Assembly: GCA_019637175.1 (NCBI GenBank)
Contig: JAHBWD010000044.1
Location: forward strand, 1-64,000
DNA length: 64,000 bases
Origin: Labilithrix sp.
Lineage (GTDB): Bacteria > Myxococcota_A > Polyangia > Polyangiales > Polyangiaceae
Direction: 5' to 3'
The notes beneath the pieces are model-generated. The model ran no database searches, was not told the origin of the DNA, and saw only the letters and a program-made list of their open reading frames with translations. Of this stretch, positions 22,957 through 31,636 are shown one piece after another. Position numbers and translations under genes: made by a program. Each line of letters begins with the position of its first letter. The stretch's first letter is position 1.

Positions 22957-24854
22957 GCAGCTCGCCTGGAGATGCAGACGCGCGCGCGAGCGGAACGCTC
23001 AGCGTCGCGCTCGTCGGCCGGCCGAACTCCGGCAAGTCGTCGCTCTACAACGCGGTGACGGGCGGCGACGCTCACGTCGGCAACTACCCCGGGGTCACGG
23101 TCGACATCCTCGAGTGCGACGTGGATCTCCCGTCGGGCGCGCGCGCGACCGTCGCCGATCTGCCGGGCCTCTACTCGGTCGAGGCCACGGTCGACGAGGG
23201 GACCGACGAGGGCATCGCCCGCGCGTTCCTCGACGCGCTCGAGCGCGCCGGGCATCCGTTCGTCGTCGTGCAGGTCATCGACCCCACGCGCCTCGCGCTC
23301 GGCCTCGGGCTGACGCGCGAGCTCGTCCGGCAGAACTTGCCGCTCGTCGTCGCCCTCACGCACGAAGACGTGCTCGCGGCCGAAGGCCGAAAGCTCGACG
23401 TGCGCGCGCTCGGCGAGGCCATCGGCGCCCCGGTCGTGCTGTGCAACGCGAGAGAGCCCAGCGCGAAGCGTGCCGTCCTCGCGGCGGTCGAAGATCGATC
23501 GCGCGACCTCGCGCGCGAGGCCGAGCGCGCGGGCGACTTCGATCCGCGCGCCGTCGCGCGCGACGTCGTGACCGACGTCGGCGCCGAGACGGAGCTCAGA
23601 CGGCGACGCGTGACCGAGCGCCTCGACCGCGTCCTCTTGCATCCGCTGATCGGCCCGCTGTTGTTCGTCTCGATCATGGCGCTCGTCTTCGCGGCGGTCT
23701 TCCTCGTCGCCGATCCCGCGAGCAGCGCGATGGACCAGCTCGTCGGCCTGACGCGCGCCTGGCTCGGAGACACGCTCGGCAAGAACCTCTTCACTTCGTT
23801 CCTCGCCGACGGCGTCGTCGGCGGCGCCGGCACCGTCCTCGCGTTCATGCCGCAGATCGTGATCCTGACCGTCGCCCTCGAGCTGCTCGAAGCGAGCGGC
23901 TACCTCGCGCGCGGCGCGTTCCTGGTCGATCGCTTCCTTCGGCTCCTCGGGCTGAGCGGCCGGAGCTTCCTTCCGCTCTTGATGGGGCACGCCTGCGCCG
24001 TCCCCGCGATCGCGTCGACGCGCGTCGTGCGCGATCCGCGCGAGCGGCTCACGACGATGCTCGTCCTCCCGCTCACGACGTGCTCGGCGCGCCTGCCGAC
24101 GTACGGGCTCGTGCTGGCGACGTTCTTCGCCCACCGATCGCCGCTCTATCGCGCGCTCATCTTCGTAGGCTTGTACTTTACAGGCATTTTCACCGCGCTG
24201 ATCGTGTCGCTCGTCCTCCGGCGCACCGCGACCAAGGGCAAGGGCCTCCCGCTCGTCCTCGAGATCCCGTCGTATCGCGTGCCTCAGGCGCGCGTCGTAT
24301 GGCGGAAGGCCGCGCACGCCTCGAAGCGGTTCCTCCGTGACGTCGGGACCACGATCGTCGGCGTCGCCGCGGTGCTCTGGGTCCTGCTCAACGTCCCGAT
24401 GCCGGGCGCGACGCCGCCCGAGGGCGCGCCGCCGATCGAGTCGAGCGTCGCAGCCACCATCGGCCGCGCCGTCGAGCCGATCACGCGGCCCGCGGGCTTC
24501 GACTGGCGCCTCGACGTCGGCCTCATCGGCGCCTTCGGCGCCCGCGAGGTCCTCGTCGGGACGATGGGCGTCATCTTCGGGGTCGAGAACGCGTCCGACG
24601 ATCCGGCTCCCCTCACGGTGCGCCTGCGCGAAGCGAAGAAGCCCGACGGCGAGCCCGTCTACACGACGCGCACCGGCCTCTCGCTGCTCGCCTTCTTCCT
24701 GCTCGCCTGCCAGTGCATGAGCACGGTCGCCGCGCTCAAGCGCGAGACGAAGAGCTGGCGGTGGCCCGCGTTCGTTCTCGCGTACACCTACGGGCTGGCC
24801 TACGTCGCGGCGGTGCTGGTTTATCAGGTCAGCGGGCTTCTCGGGGTACGCTGA
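22953..24854 (+). CDS. feoB: FeoB, ferrous iron permease with divergent G4 motif
   Basis: This 633-residue protein has an N-terminal G domain (about 15-175) and a membrane permease. G1 is GRPNSGKS (22-29), G2 is GNYPGVTVD, and G3 is DLPG (69-72). The membrane part has the Gate Cys motifs MGHACAVPAIASTR and PLTTCSARLPTYG, typical of FeoB. It imports Fe(II) through the inner membrane. The oddity is G4: FeoB usually has NxxD (ALNMxD), but here the stretch is VALTHEDV, with Thr136 in place of Asn, which would weaken guanine recognition. The protein is also shorter than E. coli FeoB (about 770). It sits between feoA (4-base overlap) and a histidine kinase 4 bases downstream. Confidence 0.93.
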   Translation: MSSSPGDADARASGTLSVALVGRPNSGKSSLYNAVTGGDAHVGNYPGVTVDILECDVDLPSGARATVADLPGLYSVEATVDEGTDEGIARAFLDALERAGHPFVVVQVIDPTRLALGLGLTRELVRQNLPLVVALTHEDVLAAEGRKLDVRALGEAIGAPVVLCNAREPSAKRAVLAAVEDRSRDLAREAERAGDFDPRAVARDVVTDVGAETELRRRRVTERLDRVLLHPLIGPLLFVSIMALVFAAVFLVADPASSAMDQLVGLTRAWLGDTLGKNLFTSFLADGVVGGAGTVLAFMPQIVILTVALELLEASGYLARGAFLVDRFLRLLGLSGRSFLPLLMGHACAVPAIASTRVVRDPRERLTTMLVLPLTTCSARLPTYGLVLATFFAHRSPLYRALIFVGLYFTGIFTALIVSLVLRRTATKGKGLPLVLEIPSYRVPQARVVWRKAAHASKRFLRDVGTTIVGVAAVLWVLLNVPMPGATPPEGAPPIESSVAATIGRAVEPITRPAGFDWRLDVGLIGAFGAREVLVGTMGVIFGVENASDDPAPLTVRLREAKKPDGEPVYTTRTGLSLLAFFLLACQCMSTVAALKRETKSWRWPAFVLAYTYGLAYVAAVLVYQVSGLLGVR

Positions 24855-24858
24855 GGGC

Positions 24859-26391
24859 GTGACGGCCGAAGCCGAGTCGAAGCTCGAGGGCAGCCTGCGC
24901 GCGAGGCCGCGCGTCACGCCCGGGCTCCGCGTGCAGATCTTGCTCGCGCTCGCGGGCGTCATGCTCGTCGCCTACGTGCCGCTCTTCTTCGCGATCGCGC
25001 AGGTCACGCGCGCCAACTCCCTCGCGTACCGCGAGGAGTCGGCGCGCACGCTCGGGCGCGCCGTCGCCGCGCACGTGGGCGACGTCGTGCGAACCAACCC
25101 GCACGCGGTGCCTGCCGCGCTCCAGTCGCACGTCGGTGAAGGCGGCGCGATCGCGATCGCGGTGTATGGAAGCGACGGCGCGATCGAAGCGAGCGCGGGC
25201 GCGGCCGACGAGATCGCCTCTCTCCGGACGCCTCCGCGCCCTTACGGCGAGGCCGCGACGCGCGCCTCGACCCACGCGGGCGCGCGCGCGATGGATGTCG
25301 TTCTCCCCGCGGGCGAGAGCGCCGTGCTCGTCCGCGTGCGCAGCGAAGAAGACGCCGCGCGCACCGCCGGCGTCGTGCGCGGCATCGCGCTCTACATGGG
25401 CGTCTTCGCCCTCGCGCTCCTCGTGTTCGCGTACATCGCGCTGACGCGCGCGATCGTGAAACCCATCGAGCAGCTCGCGGGCGCGGCCGATCGCGTCGCG
25501 AAAGGCGCACGCGCGCTCGAGGTACCGAGCGGAGGCGCGCGCGAGATCGCCGAGCTCGGCGCGAGCGTGCGATCCATGGCCTCGCGCCTGCTCGCCGACG
25601 AAGAGGCGATGCGCCTCAAGGTCGACGAGCTCACGACGACGACGCGACACCTCGGCGAGACGCGCGAGCAGCTCGAGGGCAGCGAGCGCATGGCGAGCGT
25701 GGGAAGGCTCGCCGCCGGCGTCGCGCACGAGATCGGCAACCCCATCGCCGCGATCATGGGCATGCACGATCTGATCGACGACGCGGACATACCGCAAGAG
25801 ACGCGCGACGACTTCCTCAGGCGGATGCGCAAGGAGACCGAGCGCATCCACGTCGTCGTCCGCGATCTGCTCGACTACGCTCGACCGGAGCCCTCCGCCA
25901 CCTGGGAGAGCGGTCCGCCTTCGACGCGCCCCGCCGTGGCCGACGTCGCCGACGTCGTCGCCGACGCCATCGCCCTCGTGAAGCCGCAGAAGGAGTGGCG
26001 CGGCGTCGAGGTCACGATCGACGTCGCGAGCGGGCTCAGGGTCGCGCTCTCACCGCAACGACTCACGCAGGTGCTCCTCAATCTCCTTCTCAACGCGGCC
26101 GCGGCGCTCTCCCAGGCCGCGCCCGATCGGCCGCACACGTTGACCGTCCGCGCGCGACGCGACGGCGCGCGCGCGCGCGTCGAGGTCGAAGACGACGGTC
26201 CCGGCGTCCCCGCAGAGCTTCGCGACCGCATCTTCGATCCCTTCGTGACGACGAAGGAGGTCGGCGCCGGGACGGGCCTCGGGCTGTCGGTCTGCCGCGG
26301 CATCGTCGAAGGCGCCTCGGGTCGGATCTTCGTCGATCCCGACCACGACGCAGGCGCGCGCTTCGTCGTCGAGCTTCCGGCGGTCGACTGA
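24859..26391 (+). CDS. Sensor histidine kinase in the feo operon
   Basis: The product is 510 residues from GTG 24859. The layout is TM1 (25-48), an extracytoplasmic sensor of about 125 residues, TM2 (174-196), HAMP (197-248), a HisKA dimerisation helix with phosphorylated H290 (AAGVAHEIGNP), and an ATPase domain with N box (LLNLLLNAAAAL), G1 (VEDDGPGVP), F box (IFDPFVTTK) and G2 (GTGLGLSV). No response regulator gene is adjacent, so its partner lies elsewhere. It starts 4 bases after the feoB stop, and co-transcription with iron uptake is likely. Sensing of iron is inference. No ribosome site beyond GAGGGC next to the start is visible. Confidence 0.9.
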   Translation: MTAEAESKLEGSLRARPRVTPGLRVQILLALAGVMLVAYVPLFFAIAQVTRANSLAYREESARTLGRAVAAHVGDVVRTNPHAVPAALQSHVGEGGAIAIAVYGSDGAIEASAGAADEIASLRTPPRPYGEAATRASTHAGARAMDVVLPAGESAVLVRVRSEEDAARTAGVVRGIALYMGVFALALLVFAYIALTRAIVKPIEQLAGAADRVAKGARALEVPSGGAREIAELGASVRSMASRLLADEEAMRLKVDELTTTTRHLGETREQLEGSERMASVGRLAAGVAHEIGNPIAAIMGMHDLIDDADIPQETRDDFLRRMRKETERIHVVVRDLLDYARPEPSATWESGPPSTRPAVADVADVVADAIALVKPQKEWRGVEVTIDVASGLRVALSPQRLTQVLLNLLLNAAAALSQAAPDRPHTLTVRARRDGARARVEVEDDGPGVPAELRDRIFDPFVTTKEVGAGTGLGLSVCRGIVEGASGRIFVDPDHDAGARFVVELPAVD

Positions 26392-26428
26392 TCGTCGAGC
26401 TCTCTGGACGCGACCGCCGCTCAGCCGC

Positions 26429-27217
26429 TCAGTTGTCGCGGAGCCAGTCGGGCAGGTGGGCGACGACGAGGTTCTTCGCCGCGAGCTTCTCGAAGATCCC
26501 CGGCAGCGCGCCGATCCCGGCCGGTTTGTGCGTGCCGCGCTCCGCGGCGTCGTGCAAGAGCACGATCGCGCCGTCGCGGAGCCCGCGGCCGACGCGGCTC
26601 ACGACGTCTTCGGGTTTCGTGCGCGCGATGCCGTCGCGCGCGCCCACCGACCATCCGACGACGGTGAGATCGAGCTCGTCGGCGACGCGCGCGATCGTCG
26701 GGTTCGTGTGACCGATCGGCGGGCGAAAGAGCGCGGGCGTCTTGCCGGTGATGTTCTCGAGGACGCGGACGGCCTTGTTCAGATCGTCGCGAACGTGCTT
26801 CGTACCGCGGAGCGAGAGGAAGCGATCGTGGGAGAAGCCGTGCACGCCGACCTCGTGCCCTCGGCGAACGATCTCGCTCACGAGCTCCGGGTGCTTCTCC
26901 GCCTTGTGTCCGATGACGAAGAAGGTCGCCTTCGCCGCGTGCCCGTCGAGCAGATCGAGCACCTCGCGCGTGTGCTCGGGATCGGGACCGTCGTCGAACG
27001 TGAGCACGACGCCGCGCGCGTCTCGTGGCCCGCGGATGATCGCGTCGGCGAACATGCGAAGCCGCAGAACGAAGACGCCCGCGAGGAGGAGCGCCATGTA
27101 CCCGCTCGCCAGCGCGACGGAGACCGAGAGGGGCGGCGGCCCGGTCATGATCGCTCGCGCGGTCACGCCGATCCCGCCAATCGTCGCAGCGAAGAAGACG
27201 ATCCGCGCGGGAGGCAT
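26429..27217 (-). CDS. Membrane-anchored NodB-family polysaccharide deacetylase
   Basis: The product is 262 residues. Two N-terminal hydrophobic segments (about 5-25 and 33-53) anchor it. The NodB domain then has motif 1 VLTFDDGPD (catalytic Asp and metal Asp), motif 2 HGFSHDR (metal His pair), motif 3 RPPIGH and motif 5 VLLHD. Such enzymes remove acetyl groups from peptidoglycan, chitin-like or other N-acetyl glycans in the envelope. It follows a membrane protein gene and recD2 on the same strand with short gaps (11 and 15 bases), so it is probably the end of that operon. Confidence 0.9.
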   Translation of the reverse strand: MPPARIVFFAATIGGIGVTARAIMTGPPPLSVSVALASGYMALLLAGVFVLRLRMFADAIIRGPRDARGVVLTFDDGPDPEHTREVLDLLDGHAAKATFFVIGHKAEKHPELVSEIVRRGHEVGVHGFSHDRFLSLRGTKHVRDDLNKAVRVLENITGKTPALFRPPIGHTNPTIARVADELDLTVVGWSVGARDGIARTKPEDVVSRVGRGLRDGAIVLLHDAAERGTHKPAGIGALPGIFEKLAAKNLVVAHLPDWLRDN

Positions 27218-27228
27218 GGCCGACGCGA

Positions 27229-27756
27229 TCAGCGTGTCTTCTTCTTGACCGACGCGGGCTGCTCTTCTTCTTCGTCTTCGGCGCCCTCGTCGTCGTCGGT
27301 CTCGACGCGCACCTTCTTGCCGGCGCCGGACTTCGCGCCGGCCTTCGCTTCTTCCTTCTTCTCGGGGCTCGGCGAGTTGTCGAGCTCGTAGAAGCCGGCG
27401 AGGAGCGCGGCGATGGCGGGCAGAGACACCGCGGGCAGATCGCCGACGGAGCCCTGACCGGCCTTGAGCGAGGTGAGATCGACGTCGACCTTCACCCACC
27501 ACCGCAAGACGAGCATCGCGCCGAGGCCGAGCAGGATTCCCGCGAACGCCTTGAGGCCGGCCTCGATCTTCCCGTCGGCCGCCCAGATGGGCTTGCCGGC
27601 GACGAGGCCGGTGATGACGCCGGTCGCCGCCGCGGCGAGATAGGCCACCACGGAGCTCGAGAAGACCGCCATGCCGAGGCCCTGGACGAAGACCGCGGCC
27701 ACCACTGCGCCGATGACGCAACCAAGCACGAGGCCGACGATCAGGCGCTTCAGCAT
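27229..27756 (-). CDS. Membrane protein with acidic/basic cytoplasmic tail, unknown
   Basis: The product is 175 residues. There are about three hydrophobic segments in the first 90 residues (GLVLGCVIGAVVAAVFV and AYLAAAATGVITGLVAG among them), a further short one near 115, then a highly charged tail from about 130: lysine-rich, then a long Asp/Glu run, then KKKTR. Gly-rich packing motifs suggest helix association. I do not recognise a family. It lies between recD2 and the deacetylase gene with very short gaps. The charged tail could bind nucleic acid or the envelope, which is a guess. Confidence 0.75.
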   Translation of the reverse strand: MLKRLIVGLVLGCVIGAVVAAVFVQGLGMAVFSSSVVAYLAAAATGVITGLVAGKPIWAADGKIEAGLKAFAGILLGLGAMLVLRWWVKVDVDLTSLKAGQGSVGDLPAVSLPAIAALLAGFYELDNSPSPEKKEEAKAGAKSGAGKKVRVETDDDEGAEDEEEEQPASVKKKTR

Positions 27757-27771
27757 AAGGGACCTTCGAGT

Positions 27772-30063
27772 CTACTCCCCCGCGAGGTCGCCGCAAGTCA
27801 CGGCGCGGATGCGGGCCGCGAGCTTGGTGGATCGGTGGCGGCTCGTCTCGTTGCGCTCGTCGCGCCCGCCGAGCGCGAGTCGCAGCGCTCGTGGATCCGC
27901 GACCAGGACGACCAGACGCTTTCCTCGCGTGACCGCGGTGTAGAGGAGGTTCTTCGAGAGCATCACGAAATGCGTGGTGAGCATGGGGATGACGACCGCG
28001 GGATATTCGCTCCCCTGTGACTTGTGGATCGTGCACGCATACGCGAGGGCGAGCTCGTCCAGAGAAGAGGCCTCGTAGGGAACGTCGCGCGGCTCGCGTG
28101 CGCTCCCGCCTTCGGCGAAACGGACGACGAGCGTTGCCTCTTCCTCGTCGACCGCGTGCACCACGCCGACGTCGCCGTTCCACACGTTGCGGTCGTAGTC
28201 GTTGCGCAGCTGCATGACCTTGTCGCCCTCGCGAAAGGTCGTTTTTCCGCGGACGAGCGACTTTCGCCCGCTCTCGGCGCCGTTGAGCGCGGCCTGGAGC
28301 GCCTCGTTGAGGAGCTGCGTCCCTGCGGGCCCACGGTTCATCGGAGTCAGCACCTGCACGTCGCGGACCGGGTCGAGGCCGAAGCGCCGCGGGATCCGAT
28401 GCGTCACGAGCTCGAGGATGATGTTGCGGGCCTCTTCGGGGTCGCGCTTGTCGATCACGAAGAAGTCGGCGTTCGTGTCGCCGGCCTCGGGAACGACGGG
28501 CGCCTCGCCGGCGTTGATGCGGTGGGCGTTCTGCACGATGAGGCTGTGCGACGCCTGCCGGAAGATCTTCACGAGGCGCACGCACGGAACGACGCCCGAC
28601 TCGATCGCGTCGCGGAGGAACGAGCCCGGCCCGACGCTCGGGAGCTGATCGACGTCGCCGACGAGGACGAGGCGCGATCCGTCCGCGACGGCCTGCGTGA
28701 GCGCGTCGGCCATCCCGACGTCGACCATCGAGCTCTCGTCGACGATGACGGCGCCCGCCTCGAGCGGCCGCTTCGCGTCGCGCTTGAACGAGCCCGTCTT
28801 CGGCTCGAACTCGAGGAGGCGGTGGAGCGTCGCCGCCTCGCGCCCCGTCGCTTCGGTCATCCGCTTCGCCGCGCGGCCCGTCGGCGCCGCGAGGCGCGTG
28901 TCGATGCGCGCGCGATCGAACACGCTGAGGATCGCCTTCACGATCGTGGTCTTGCCGACGCCCGGCCCGCCGGTCACGACGAGCAGCGGGCAGCGCGCCG
29001 CTCGCTCCACCGCGGATCGCTGCTCGTCGGCGAGCGTCGTCTTCGTCTCCTTCTCGAACGCCGCGACCGCCTCGGTGAATCCGCGGAGGTCATCGCGGCT
29101 GGCGCGCGCGAGCGCGGCAAGGCGCGCGGCGAGGCGCGTCTCCGTCTCGTGCATCGAGGTCACGTAGACGGCCGCGCCTCGGAGATCGTCGGCGCTCGCG
29201 CGCGCGAGCTCGCCCGGCCGCTCGGCGACGACGAGGCCGGCGCGCAGGAGCGAAGAGGCCGCGCGCTCGAGGCTCTCGATCGTCTCGAGGCTCGCGGGCT
29301 CGTTCTCGTCGGCGGCGAGGAGGCGCGCCGCCTTCGCGGTCAGATCTTCGGTGACGACGTAGCAGTGCCCTTGCTCGGTCGCGTCGCCCAGCGCTTGGAG
29401 GAGCGCGGCCTGCATTCGCTCGACCGAGTCTTTCCCGATCCCCATCGTCGCGGCGATGCGGTCGGCCGTGCGAAAGCCGATGCCCCAGACGTCGATCGCC
29501 AGGCGATAGGGGTTGGCCGAGATGATCGCGACGGCCTTCGGCCCGTAGCGTTTGTAGATGCGCGAGGCGAGCTGCGGGCTCGCGCCGTGGGCCTGGAGGA
29601 AGATCATCACGTCGCGGATCGCGCGCTGCTCCTTCCACGCCGCGATGAGCGCGTCTGCGCGTGTCTTGCCGAGGCCGTTCACCTCCTTGAGGCGGTGCGG
29701 CTGTTCTTCGAGGATCCTCAGCGTGTCGAGCCCGAACTTCTCGACGATGCGCGAGGCCGTGACCCCACCGATGCCCTTGATGAGGCCCGAGCCGAGGTAC
29801 TTCTCGATCCCGGCGAGGGTCGTCGGCGCGAGCTCGGTCACGCTGGTGACGCGGAGCTGCTCGCCGTGGTTCTTGTCGATCTCGATCTTCCCGCGCGCGC
29901 GGACGCGCGCGCCGACGGCGACCTGCGGAAACGTCCCCACGATGGCGATCGCGTCGCGGCGGCCCTCGACGGCCACCTTCACGACGCGGAAGCCCGACTC
30001 GCGGTTCTCGTACGTGATCCGCGCGACCTCTCCTTCGATCGCCACCTCTTGCGGATCGGCCAC
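27772..30063 (-). CDS. recD2: RecD2-type ATP-dependent DNA helicase
   Basis: The product is 763 residues, the normal size for RecD2. The N-terminal OB-like region (EGEVARITYENRESGFRVVK) and helix-hairpin-helix pairs (KGIGGVTASRIVEKFG, VNGLGKTRADALI) precede two RecA-like motor domains: Walker A VVTGGPGVGKTT, Walker B region VIVDESSMVD, SH3 pin region, and late motif ACTIHKSQGSEYPAVVIP (UvrD-C-like). RecD2 is a 5'-3' helicase outside RecBCD, linked to DNA repair and recombination. It heads a minus-strand set with two membrane-protein genes downstream. Confidence 0.93.
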   Translation of the reverse strand: MADPQEVAIEGEVARITYENRESGFRVVKVAVEGRRDAIAIVGTFPQVAVGARVRARGKIEIDKNHGEQLRVTSVTELAPTTLAGIEKYLGSGLIKGIGGVTASRIVEKFGLDTLRILEEQPHRLKEVNGLGKTRADALIAAWKEQRAIRDVMIFLQAHGASPQLASRIYKRYGPKAVAIISANPYRLAIDVWGIGFRTADRIAATMGIGKDSVERMQAALLQALGDATEQGHCYVVTEDLTAKAARLLAADENEPASLETIESLERAASSLLRAGLVVAERPGELARASADDLRGAAVYVTSMHETETRLAARLAALARASRDDLRGFTEAVAAFEKETKTTLADEQRSAVERAARCPLLVVTGGPGVGKTTIVKAILSVFDRARIDTRLAAPTGRAAKRMTEATGREAATLHRLLEFEPKTGSFKRDAKRPLEAGAVIVDESSMVDVGMADALTQAVADGSRLVLVGDVDQLPSVGPGSFLRDAIESGVVPCVRLVKIFRQASHSLIVQNAHRINAGEAPVVPEAGDTNADFFVIDKRDPEEARNIILELVTHRIPRRFGLDPVRDVQVLTPMNRGPAGTQLLNEALQAALNGAESGRKSLVRGKTTFREGDKVMQLRNDYDRNVWNGDVGVVHAVDEEEATLVVRFAEGGSAREPRDVPYEASSLDELALAYACTIHKSQGSEYPAVVIPMLTTHFVMLSKNLLYTAVTRGKRLVVLVADPRALRLALGGRDERNETSRHRSTKLAARIRAVTCGDLAGE

Positions 30064-30185
30064 GCGCGGACCCTACTGCGTCCCGCCGGCGGGCGCGACC
30101 CGCGCCGGCGCGCGGGCCCGACAAAACGCGGCGGCGCGACCGCTTCGAGAGCGACCGCGCCGCGCGAGCCCCTGGTGTGGGCGAC

Positions 30186-31316
30186 CTACTGCCTCTTCGT
30201 CGTCCTCAGGCTGAGCGTGAACGTGCCGTCGCCGATCGACGTCGAGGTACCGAACGTCGAGCTGTAGACGAGGACGTGGCCGCCCGGCGGAACCGAGATC
30301 GCCTCGATGGCCGCGAAGTAGAAGTTCGACCCGGTGTTTCCGCAGATGTTGCCTGCGACGGGCGCGCCGTTGACGCAGTAATCCTCGACGCCCTTGACGC
30401 ACTGACCGAGCGCCGCGTCGTTCATCGGGAGCGCGTTGCCGTTGTACGTCCACATGACGAGGTCCGCGTTGGCCTGGCCGGTGGCCGACTTCGACTGGTA
30501 CGCCGTGAACTCGATCGTCTGCGCGGTCGGGTTGTGGACCTCGACGACGCTGTACGGATAGAGCGAGGTGCCGCTGATCGTCGACGGGCAGGTGCCCGAC
30601 GGACGCTTGGTCGTCCCCGAGAGCGCCCAGTCGGCGCTGACGACGCCGTTGACGGTCGTGGAGAGCGTCATCTTGTTGGGCGTGGTCGGCGTGTCGCAAG
30701 CGCTGTAGCTGCCCCAGGTGCACGCGGTGCCGCAAAGGCGATTGCGATACTGCGAGGCCGGGCATCCGGCGGTGCTGTACTCGACCGTCGTCGGCTTGCA
30801 GTTCATCGCCGGCTGGCCGGTGCACGCGCCGCTCGTGTACGCGCAGTACTTGGTGCACGTCTTCTTGACGGTGCCGCAGTTTCCGCAGGGCTCGTCGACG
30901 ACCGTGCCCGGGACGCATCCGCCCGCGAGCTCGTTGCCGCACGCGCCGTACTCCGTCCACTTCAGGCCGGAGCCCTCGTCGAGGCAGACGGCTTCCTGCG
31001 TTCCACACGCGCCGCAAGCACGCGAGGCCTTGGCGCCGTCGGTGAGGCACGCCGTGCCCGGCGTGGGCGGAGGCGGACCGGCGTCGACGCCCGTGTCGGG
31101 CTTGCCGCCGCTGTCTTTCGTGCCGGCGTCGCTCGACGGCTTGCCGGCGTCACCACCGCCCGACGGCGGCGGGAGGACCGCGTCCGGCGGCGTCTCGGTG
31201 GGATCGGTCTCCGTCTCGATTCCCGCGCCACCGTCCGCGCTGCAGCCCACGATGGCGGCCGTTGCGAGCAGACCTGCGACGCCAACCGAAACCAGACTCG
31301 ACTTGAGACTACGCAT
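30186..31316 (-). CDS. Cys-rich lipoprotein, paralogue A of a tandem pair
   Basis: The product is 376 residues. The signal ends at C25 (TAAIVGC), followed by an acidic Pro/Gly/Asp stalk to about residue 85. A Cys-rich core (about 88-205) carries spaced motifs such as CGACGTQEAVC, GGCVPGTVVDEPCGNCG, CTKYC and CTWGSYSAC. A beta-rich C-terminal domain of about 160 residues ends in LSLRTTKRQ. The gene downstream of its own 5' region (31637-32761) encodes a clear paralogue with the same order of motifs. Both are probably cell-surface proteins held by disulfides. No enzyme motif is seen. Confidence 0.82.
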   Translation of the reverse strand: MRSLKSSLVSVGVAGLLATAAIVGCSADGGAGIETETDPTETPPDAVLPPPSGGGDAGKPSSDAGTKDSGGKPDTGVDAGPPPPTPGTACLTDGAKASRACGACGTQEAVCLDEGSGLKWTEYGACGNELAGGCVPGTVVDEPCGNCGTVKKTCTKYCAYTSGACTGQPAMNCKPTTVEYSTAGCPASQYRNRLCGTACTWGSYSACDTPTTPNKMTLSTTVNGVVSADWALSGTTKRPSGTCPSTISGTSLYPYSVVEVHNPTAQTIEFTAYQSKSATGQANADLVMWTYNGNALPMNDAALGQCVKGVEDYCVNGAPVAGNICGNTGSNFYFAAIEAISVPPGGHVLVYSSTFGTSTSIGDGTFTLSLRTTKRQ

Positions 31317-31636
31317 CCGCGGCTCCTTTCTCGTCTCCTCCAGACGAGGTGGACGGCCGCTCTAGCGCGCGAGGGTGGTGTGCGCAAGTCCCACCTAGTC
31401 GCTTACCTTCGCGCCGATTGGAGCCCGCCGCGGGCACCTCGGGGCAAGATTATGGAAGCGCTCGCGATTCCATGATCGGCCTGGGAGCGTCCCACTTCGA
31501 GGCTGATTCGTCTCAGGCCCGTCTCACTCGATCCGTCGAGGGAAGCGGGTTGAATCATCAATGATTTCAAGAAGCGCGGATGACGCACACAGTCATGACG
31601 TAGTTTTCCGTAGGTGCCTGATGCAGGATGTAGGCA
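31317..31636. other. 320-bp intergenic region with inverted repeat
   Basis: This AT-richer gap lies between the two paralogous lipoprotein genes. It contains TTGAATCAT-CA-ATGATTTCAA (31550-31570), an inverted repeat with one extra base in the right arm, which may be an operator or a weak terminator of the upstream copy. It presumably also holds the promoter of the 30186-31316 gene. No convincing coding sequence is seen on either strand. Confidence 0.5.
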
